Positions 55,800 to 64,000 of a DNA stretch of 64,000 bases are shown piece by piece. The translations under genes were made by a program, and so were the position numbers. Numbering within the stretch: the stretch's first letter is position 1; every line of letters begins with the position of its first letter. Location of the stretch: assembly GCA_022036555.1 (NCBI GenBank), contig CM039120.1, positions 15,329,291 to 15,393,290 on the forward strand, read 5' to 3'. The stretch is from Microstegium vimineum (Eukaryota > Streptophyta > Magnoliopsida > Poales > Poaceae). The notes below the pieces were generated by a model. That model saw only the letters and a program-made list of their open reading frames with translations. It did not search any database and was not told the origin of the DNA.

Positions 55800-58700
55800 T
55801 CGTTACAGGCTATCCATCTACCTTGCCTTTAACGAACAGAGCCCTTAGGTGCTGCCTTTCATCATCGGCGGGCTTCTCAAAGACAGCTGCCATCGGATCC
55901 AACACCAATTGTGCCATTTCAATAGCTTCTTCTTCGTCACTGACAGGCGCCATGAACTCCATCGGCAATATTACAACCATATTGATTTCTGCCGATGGAT
56001 CTCTATCCTTGCGTTTTGGCCTCCACTGCTTCTCCCTTGAAGGATTTTCACTGTCATATAAGTAATTTCGGCGTTCATGCTGAATTCTCCTTTTCTGAGT
56101 CTTCGTCATACCCTTAGGGCACCATTGAGGAAGTTTGGTTTTCCAAACAGGCTGGTGTTGCCTCCCACCGCTTGTGTCGGCATCACCCCTTATGTTTGGA
56201 TCTCTGGAGAATATTTCTTCATCGGGCACTCTTGCATTGGCCATCTCCTCAAGTCCCTCTGGATCAACACGCCTGCCAAGCCTGTTATGCGCGCTGAGCT
56301 TGCCCCCCAGTCGGTCATGTGCCGATTTCTTTTCTCCGAGCGGCCTAGCATACCTGGATGTCCGATCGTCAAAGCAAGGCTTCTTTTCTGACCGATCGGT
56401 AGGGTAGTATCCATTGCATTCAAGACAATTATCGGCAGTAGGTAGCTTGATGCCTTCTTCCCAGCAATGAACGAAGAAGGGACACTTCCAGTGGTCCTTA
56501 TGCTGAAGCCACTCTTGGTGCTTTTCTTCTTCCTACCGATATCGCTCCTCTTGCGATTGCCGATAATCTTGCCGTGGCCGCCTATGCGTGATCACGACGC
56601 CATGAGATCTCCCGGCGCTACTGCTATCATTGGCAACTTGCTTGCTCTTTCTGTCACCGGCAAACTTCTTCACATCATGTTCAGCTACTTGATGATCAGG
56701 GTCTACCGATGCATTCTTCCTGGCAGCTTCCGATGTCAACACTTAAGTTTTTCCACTAGTTTCCACCATATTATTTGGAAACGGATGCTGATCGATCTTC
56801 ATTGGTTTCTAGGCTTTAGATTTTTCAAACTTAGTCCGCCCAGATTTGATTTCTGACTGCAACTACTGCCTAAATACTTTGCAGTCATTGGTACTGTGCG
56901 AAGTTGCATTATGCCACTTGCAATACCTGATCTTTCTGAGTTCTTCGGCCGATGGAATTACTTGGTTAGGCGCCAACTTAATTCGCCCTTCTTGAAGTAA
57001 CAAGTCAAACATCCTATCGGTCTTGGTAATATCAAAGGTGAACCTTTCAACTTCCTTCTGGCCAAACGGACAAGATACAGATTTCTTATCCTTCACCCAT
57101 TCGGCAGCGCCGATGCTTAGCTCTTCATCAGAATCCTCTTCTTGCTCAATGAAGGTAACCTTCTTATTCCAAGTCTTTCTAGGCTCAAAAGTCTTGACGT
57201 CTTGATCAGCAATTCTCTACACAAGGTGGCTTAGACTTTCAAACTCCTAAGACACATACTTATCTTTGATGTGCGGCAGCAATCCTTGGAAGGCCAAATC
57301 TGCCAATTGCCGATCATCAAGCACCAAGCTGTAGCACTTGTTTTTCATGTCTCGCAGCCTCTGGACAAAGCTTTCCACCGATTCGTCATTACGCTGCTTC
57401 AACTTGACCAAATCGGTAAGCTTCTTTTCATGCACGCCCGCGAAGAAATACTTATGAAATTGTTTTTCTAGGTCGGCCCAAGTAATCACCGAGTTTGGAG
57501 GCAGTAAAATAAACCATGTGAATGTCGATCCGGACAATGACGATGAGAACAATCTCACCCTCAGTTCTTCTCTGCTAGAAGCTTCTCCACACTGGATAAT
57601 GAAGCGGTTGATATGCTCCATTGTTGATGTGTCATCTTGGCCAGAGAATTTGGTAAAATCGGGCACCTTGTACCGATTCGGGAGAGGAATTAAGTCATAC
57701 ACCAGAGGGTATGGCGTCCGATAAGAGTATGTATTAACCTTGGGTTTAATGCCGAATTGTTCTTTCATCACTTCGGCAATCTTATCGGTCCAATATGCAT
57801 CCCGATCTTGCCGGCTCATTGGCTGATTGTTGACTGGTGGAACCGGCTGATGCGCCCCTTCAGGTCTTGGTGGAAGATAATTCGGAGTAATTGGTATGGG
57901 CGCAACACCAGTCATCTGGACGTTATGCATCGGTTGACTTACCAATGGATAACTTTGCACACTCACTAGGTTATGTTGTGGTATCATATTCATCGGTTGC
58001 TGTACTGATGCTCTACTTTGAGTGTTTGCTGGACTTCCATACTAATACATTAGTATGCCAGGCTGTTGAACCGGCGGCTGACTGGTCCATCCAGGATTAT
58101 GAATCATCGACATGTGAGTTACTGATGGCTGATAGCTAACTGGCGCCTACTGCTCCTGCACCTTAGAGTAATCAGAAAATTGGTTACCTTGATGCGTTAG
58201 TACTCTGGCTTGAGGATTTACCACCATAGGTTGACTTCCAGTTGCTATACTGTGTTGCATCGGCACAGAGTTTGCCGATGGCGGCATCAGAGGTACTTTA
58301 GGAATCACCACCTGGAGATCTCTTGATGGCATTTGCACAGTTGGAGAAGACGTAGGGTAATGCATTATAGGGATCATCGGTTGTGATTGCATTGCCGATG
58401 CCAAGGAGCCCTTCCAAGCTGAACCGTCTCCCTGCACCAGGTTGGGACCAGCAGATGGATTTGAAGGCATATCGTATCCCCACCAGTTGGCAGGAGCTGG
58501 ATGATTATGGATAGCAGGTCCCGACATTGCCGACGCCACTGGATCTGCACTAAGCTTGGTGACTCTTTCAGGACTTGGCCTTGGCGGTGTAGCCACATCG
58601 GCAGACAGATCCACAGGAGTGGAAGACGCCATTGGAGCTGCCGATGGGTTTATAGATGCCGATCCAGGTTGATGATATGCTGGACCAACATATTGAGGTG

Positions 58701-59022
58701 CTTGTCCTTCTTTGAAAGATTGCATGACACTATTGTACACAGTATTGGACAGTACATTGGAGTGGCTAATTAATGCTTGATTTAACGTAGAATTAACCAT
58801 CTCTTGTAACTTACCAGGATTGGCATCAAACGTGACTTGCTGCGGCAACGACGGATCTTGCTTCTGGATGGCTTCGCCGCACCTGCTTAGGCTGAAGGAC
58901 TTCAGATACAATTGCTTGTACTCCTCCATAGCCCGTTCCATGGCCTGTTTTTGATCATCTTTTAGATCGGCCTCGGAGACTTCAATGACGTTCCTCTGAT
59001 TGACGTTAGTATGACCACCCAT
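55800..59022 (-). pseudogene. gag of the Tat-like element, first copy (broken)
   Basis: Start ATG at 59022 (MGGHTNVNQRNVIEVSEADL), right after the primer-binding region. It continues through a Pro/Gln-rich domain, PYPLVYDLIPLPNRYKVPDF, TMEHINRFIIQCGEAS, the Cys/His motif CKWHNATSHSTNDC and a basic tail to FVKGKVDG. The frame is interrupted by several stops and shifts (near 58147, 57993, 57247, 56863-56742, 55808). The second gag in the fused frame is similar but clearly diverged from it. Confidence 0.8.
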
Positions 59023-59038
59023 GATAGATGTATAATTT

Positions 59039-59056
59039 GTCCCACCGGGTGTGCCA
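59039..59056 (-). other. Candidate primer-binding site
   Basis: Minus-strand TGGCACACCCGGTGGGAC starts 7 nt inside LTR 2, with the TGG start expected of a tRNA primer site. The tRNA was not identified. Confidence 0.45.
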
Positions 59057-59063
59057 AAAGAGG

Positions 59064-60055
59064 TGTTGACACAAAAAGCGTTAGGATCTGCGAACACCTT
59101 GGGCTAATACCCGAATTTGATTTCCAAAGGTGTGCCAGTCGATTTGACTAGTTAATCGACAAGAACGATAACTAGATCAAGATCCGAACAAGACAACGGC
59201 GATACGCCCAGATGTCAAGACTTCAGACTTAATCAAGATAACTAGAGCAGAGCTGAACGAGACAACAGCGATGCGCCCGGATGTCAAAGCTCAGATTACT
59301 CCCACGCGGAACTTGCAAGGGTTGACGGAGATCGAAGAGATGCAACCCATCGAAGCTTGAAGAACTCGTAGATAAACTAAGACTAATGCAATAAAGGGGT
59401 AAATTGTTATAAAGTAAATAAGAGTAATTAATTTGTTTGATATATGATTTGTTGTTGTTCAACGACCCCTAGGTACATATTTATATCCCAGCAAAAGGAA
59501 TTGTAAACAGACACGACTCGTACTATTCCTAAACAAAACTCCTATTTTTAAGGAAACAACTGACCCGCGCAAGAGTCGGACCAATAATATTTTCCCAAAC
59601 AAACATCTCTATTTTTAAGGAAAATAAATGACTCATGCAAGAGTCGGACTCAGACTTCTATAATAATACTGGTATAAGATCACCAGTTTCCTTATGTCTT
59701 TTCTTCGATGAAACTTTCCATCGGCAGACTCCTTCAATCCGTAACTTCCTTCTATTGTCATCGGCAATCCTCTGCTGACGTCAACCGCCACGTCACCTTG
59801 TGCCCATCGGCAGCCTCTCCTTATCGGTAACACCTTCCAATCGGCAACTCTTCACTTCCACTAATAACTTGTCTTTACCAATTAATTCCTATCGGCAAGA
59901 ATCGTCCAGCTTCCATCGGCAACAAACTTATCTCTCTTGCAGCATTTATTCTCATCGATAACATTGACCGATGACCTTCCGATGCCGATAGAAAACGTCT
60001 TCCGATCAATGCAAGTCTCAGCTTATTTGACATATGCCGAAAAACGGTGTCAACA
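59064..60055 (-). mobile_element. LTR 2, shared by two tandem units
   Basis: 992 bp from TGTTGACAC to GTGTCAACA. On its left side lie a primer-binding site and gag start (so it is the 5' LTR of the left unit). On its right side lies a polypurine tract (AAATTAGGGGGCATG, plus 60056-60071), so it is also the 3' LTR of a unit to the right. TATA candidate in the TACATATTTATATCCC block near 59475-59490. Confidence 0.85.
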
Positions 60056-60478
60056 CATGCCCCCTAATTTCAGAGTGTAGAATATTTTGTGCGCCGAAAT
60101 TTTATCTAATGTATCCTTTCGCTCCAAGACACTTGCACGACCTCCTCGATCACCGCGCGTAAAAATCGCAATTTATCAACAAAATTCCGCGACTGCAGCG
60201 CGAACAGTTGTAAGCCCAATCATATCTCCTCGATTGCCGTGCATACCTATTGCATACCTTTCTACATTCCTGCTCAGTACAAAGAAAATTCCAAAATACC
60301 CCTGACCAGGCTTATAAAAGTCACCACCATCCAATCTGTTTTTCACCCTGAGCCTGCATTCACCTTCATTTGCCCTCATCTTCAACCTCGGCGGCAGTTC
60401 TAAAGAACACCCCTGGCAACTCAAGCAACGACGACTTCCTCGAGCAGAGCACGAATCGCAAGGACCTCTCCAGCTTCA

Positions 60479-61768
60479 ATGGTGATCCACTTCGATGTTC
60501 CCAAAGTAAATCTACTCCCTTTTCGCTTCGTCTTCTGCAAGTTTCTTTTCCACATCAATTTTGTAATCTTTTTCCCCTTTCTTTCTCTGATTTTTTCCAA
60601 AACCTAGGAAATATACAACAAGGTAGTAATCCCCATTGAGCAATCCAACTTTAACTGCCTAGGCCCAATGGGAAACCCCGATCCCACCAATCTGATTAAT
60701 GCGGAGACCAACCGCATTCCCTTCAGATCCGAGTGCTTTAGCCTAGGGTTATGGAAAGATGCTTTACGTTCATGGCCTAAACCCACTAAGGGATGGAAGA
60801 ACTGGTATCTCAGAATAATCAGAACACAACAAGTTTATTGGGCAGAGCGCAACCTAGATCAGTGCATTAGACTCTCTATTGCCGATATGGCAAAGAATGA
60901 GAATATGATGATAGCCGCTTCTTATCTCTGGTCCGATACAATGAATGCCTTTTTATTCAGACACAGACCAGCTACTCCCACTCTTGCCGATGTGCATATG
61001 CTTACCGGCCTCGATGTCTCTTCTGCCGATCCCTTCAACCTTTTCGGTAGGAAAGCCGAGTATAAAGTGAACACACGTAATATCGACGGTTGGACTGGAT
61101 ACATCCGAGAGAACCAGAAGACTGGATCAGTAAGTCAGAGGGAGCATGCCACCTTATTGAACATGTGGTTGGAAAAGTTTATTTTCTGTGGTAGAACAGT
61201 TGGACCTACCACCATGTACCTTCCCGCAGTAGAGCTTCTGGCCGATGAAACAAAACTTCCTCTCGGCCGATACCTCCTTGGATCGGTATACCACCTCCTG
61301 CACCAAGTATCTAGGAAGCTTTTACTAGGCGAGCCCATCGACAATCTTGGAGGTCCTTGGTGGTTTATAAATATGTGGTTGAATGCACACATGTACAAGG
61401 TCCTCCGATTTGACTTATTCACTCAGCAATTCCCAAGAGATATATCGGAAGACTATGAATTTGATGATGACAAATCGGCAACTCGTCCCCCACTCAATTT
61501 TGGGGAGGCTATCATAGTGCTACCAGGAACCGATGCCAATGCCGATCAATTTGGCAGTTCTTCCAAAAGCTTTACAATGGATTCCCCGCTGCAGAACAGC
61601 TTTGGTGGCCTTACGTTGATGAGAACAACCGATTCCCTCTGTTATTCAACCTTACGGATTGGAACGTGCCACAGAATGAAACAATTATGAAGGCTAGCAT
61701 TGTTCCCCGAGCCATTCCAGTCAACATCTTTGGAACTGGGAAGAACGCTCCTCCATCTTATGAGTGAA
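60479..61768 (+). CDS. Plant mobile domain (PMD, aminotransferase-like) gene, antisense extra ORF of the retroelement
   Basis: Exon 1 60479-60505 (MVIHFDVPK, donor GTAAAT), exon 2 from 60608 (EIYNKVVIPIEQSNF...). Family-like features: FSLGLWKDAL, RIIRTQQVYWAERN, TPTLADVHMLTGLDV, LGRYLLGSVYHLLHQ, GGPWWFINMWLNAHM. It lies antisense to the retroelement genes, between polypurine tract and pol position, where Tat-lineage elements are known to carry such ORFs. One base is missing at TTT 61550-61552. After it the protein continues in another frame (LWWPYVDEN, LTDWNVPQN) to TGA at 61766-61768. Function is unknown; PMD host proteins act in gene silencing. Confidence 0.75.
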
Positions 61769-62765
61769 CTCTCGCCGCCGCGCAAACCCTAGATAGGTTG
61801 CCAGCCGCTGTTATTTTTTGCCTGCATCGCAACCCTCCTTACATCATCTGGCGAATATCTATTGCTGTTAGTCACAGGGACGCTTGATCCTGTGATCGAT
61901 GTTGGAGTTTAGGGACGCTTTGCCCTAACTGCCGCCGCCGTCGTCGTCGTCGTCGTGTTGTGCCTTTCGGAAACCATAACTTGACATACCTTTGGTAAAA
62001 TAGGCATAACTTTTCGCTCGTTTATCAGAAAAATATGCAAAAAAATTGTGGAGCTTCTTGACACCATTTGGAGCCGACCCAAACTCACCTTTGGTCTGTT
62101 TGGTTTTGCTAAAATTGCCAAAAAAACGGGAAAATAAAGAAAAAAAATGTGAAAGTTTTGCACGCTTTTCAGAGAACTTGCGAATTTTCTGTAGACCACA
62201 TCTCATCTCAGTTGAAGGTGCCAATTTTTGTGGTTGCATCTCTTGTGATCCTTGTTAAGAGAAAAATATAAAAAATAGTGAAAAAATAAAAAAGTTTGAT
62301 TCCTACTAGTGCCTTTTGGGAAAATCCGAGGAAATTCAGCAAAAAGGAAAAATCCGGGCTAGTTGCTTGTTCTGTGAGTTCCTTCCATCGTTTTTTTGTT
62401 TCATCTTGTTGCGCTACGTCTAGACACGTCTTAGCCAACAATTGTGATTTGTACTTTGAATACTTATTGAACTTAGCTAAATCTGTATTCGTTATTTGCT
62501 AATCCTTGCTACTGATAGTGTGCCTTCCCAAAGCTCTACATATACTTCTGTCAGCACAGGTTCATCTTGCAACTGTTACCACGCTCAACAATCGATTGCT
62601 TCGCCAATTTGGTCTTGCTACTGTTAGGCTTTGGTAAGAACACTTGCAAGACGGTGGTAAGCCGATTGTGATTTTGCATTCCACTTTCACCACCACCACC
62701 ACCACTTGGTTCCTTTTAGTTGATAGGGATCATACTTTGGTGTTGTCTTTTTCTATCTTCTAACC
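61769..62765. other. Leader / LTR-like region of the next retroelement
   Basis: Contains AT-rich sequence with ATAACTTTTCGCTCG and oligo-A blocks, no coding. It probably holds the LTR and leader of the plus-strand gag element, but no LTR pair or primer site can be fixed because the element leaves the window. Confidence 0.4.
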
Positions 62766-64000
62766 ATGTCAGGATATCCGATGAATTTCAATGAGTGTGT
62801 GTCCAAGGGCGAGCTTACAACGTTCATTAATGAACCACACAATCTTATGAACGAGCTGACCTGTAACGTGAACAATCTGGTCACCCGCATTGAGCAGGTT
62901 GAACAACGTCGACCACCTTATCGTGATAATGATGAAGATGGAGATGCGGATGCTGACGGTGATGCACGCAACCGTCGCCGCTACAACTTCAATCGTCGTG
63001 GTATGAGAGGTAATAATCATGGTAATAATGATCCTTTCGCTAAAATTAAATTTATCCTACCTCCTTTTGCTGGTAATATTGATCCTGAGGCATACTTAGA
63101 TTGAGAACTTGCTGTTCAACAAAAGTTTGATTCTCATAATATATCTGCTGAGCATAGAGTTAGACTTGCTACTAGTGAGTTTACTAATTTTACTTTGTTC
63201 CGGTGGAGTGATCTTTGCAATGCTGGTAATGCTGCTGCTGTGCCTCAAACTTGGAATGTTTTAAAGCAACATATGAAATCTCGTTTTGTTCCTCCTTATT
63301 ACCAACGTGATTTACGCTTGAAACTGCAAACTTTAAAACAAGGTGATAAAGGCATAGAAGCATACAATCAAGAATTGCTTATTGGTTTAGCACGTTGTGG
63401 TATAACTGAAGATATTAATGATGCTAGTGCTGGATTCTTTGGTGGTTTAAACAATGATATACAGAACATTCTTGATTACAAAGAATGACACAATTTTTCC
63501 TAATTGTATCATCTTGCTATTAAGGCTGAACGCGAAGTACAGGGACGCACACAACAACATCAACCTTTCAGGTCTAACACTGGACGGAATTTTCAGCAGC
63601 GTTCCGAACTAGAGACGCCCAAGACTACACCTCTATTTTCTTCCGGGGTAAGTAAATTGTCTAATGTGTAGTTTCCACAGCCAAAGAAAGAAGTCACTCC
63701 GGGTGTTTCTACTAGCTCCGCCTCCTCAAAAATCATTTGCCATCGATGCAAAGGCATGGGACATGTCATGAAGGAGTGCCCCAGTCGTCGTGCTTTCATT
63801 GCTACTGATGATGGATATGTAAGTGCTAGTGATATTGAAGATGATTTAGCCCTTGCTGCTAACGTTGCTGCAGATTCCACCGAGGGCGATCAAGACGAGG
63901 AGACAATTGATTCAGTGGCTGCCACCGCAGGCTATCCTAGCCTTCTTGTGCAGCGTGTGCTGAGTTTACGTGTGAGACATGAAGAAGAGATGAATATCTA
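62766..64000 (+). pseudogene. gag of a second Ty3/gypsy element (chromovirus-like), continues past the window
   Basis: Starts MSGYPMNFNECVSKGE, with a coiled segment, an Asp/Arg-rich spacer, KFILPPFAGNIDPEAYLD (then TGA where Trp is expected, 63103-63105), ELAVQQKF, TWNVLKQHMKSRFVPPYY, KQGDKGIEAYNQE, GGLNNDIQNILDYKE (then a stop) and a CCHC knuckle (CHRCKGMGHVMKEC, about 63740). Several stops show it is decayed or that W codons mutated TGG to TGA. It is plus strand, opposite to the Tat-like array. Confidence 0.75.

Noticed and set aside
55592..56065. 157-codon plus-strand frame in the retroelement
   Set aside because: Complement of gag/protease coding sequence with no domain of its own.

Overview
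This is a stretch of a grass nuclear genome, most likely from the panicoid group (maize, sorghum, millets). The evidence is GC-rich first exons with strong third-position G/C, Tourist and Stowaway MITEs with TTA/TAA and TA target duplications, CACTA and MULE remnants, Ty3/gypsy elements, and an HSBP protein that closely resembles what I recall of maize EMP2. I could not run an alignment, so the species is open. There are no bacterial features, operons or CRISPR arrays.

Layout. 1-6.2 kb: a MULE-like TIR element abuts a single-exon 2H-phosphoesterase-like gene (938-1696, +), followed by MITE-bearing flank. 6.2-14.4 kb: two minus-strand TBL (polysaccharide O-acetyltransferase) paralogues. The first (6209-7560) has one frameshift. 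The second (12540-14426) is a pseudogene with a hAT insertion near its start codon. Between them lies a decayed MULE with convergent genes. 14.4-16.4 kb: a TIR element with a hAT nested in it. 16.4-20.6 kb: a P-class PPR gene and, 432 bp downstream, the HSBP gene, whose last intron has U12-type AT-AC ends. 21-23 kb: a LINE tail and microsatellites. 23.2-28.2 kb: a seven-exon plastid-type enolase gene (ENO1). 29.7-34.8 kb (minus): a three-exon strictosidine-synthase-like gene with a 3.9 kb intron. 35-48 kb: MITEs, a SINE, large palindromic elements, a solo LTR, a CACTA end with gene remnants, and LTR fragments. 48-61.8 kb: a Tat-like Ty3/gypsy array on the minus strand. It runs LTR, gag-PR-RT-RNaseH-INT fused in frame to a second gag, LTR, then an antisense plant-mobile-domain gene. 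61.8-64 kb: leader and gag of another Ty3/gypsy element on the plus strand.

The host genes are unrelated housekeeping, organelle and cell-wall functions with no shared pathway. The strongest observations are the AT-AC intron in HSBP, the intact 1277-codon RNaseH-INT-gag reading frame, the hAT-broken TBL copy, and a recurring pattern of single-base deletions in homopolymers. That last pattern suggests sequence error rather than gene death in ENO1 and the first TBL gene. I found no convincing evidence of a wholly new biological system.
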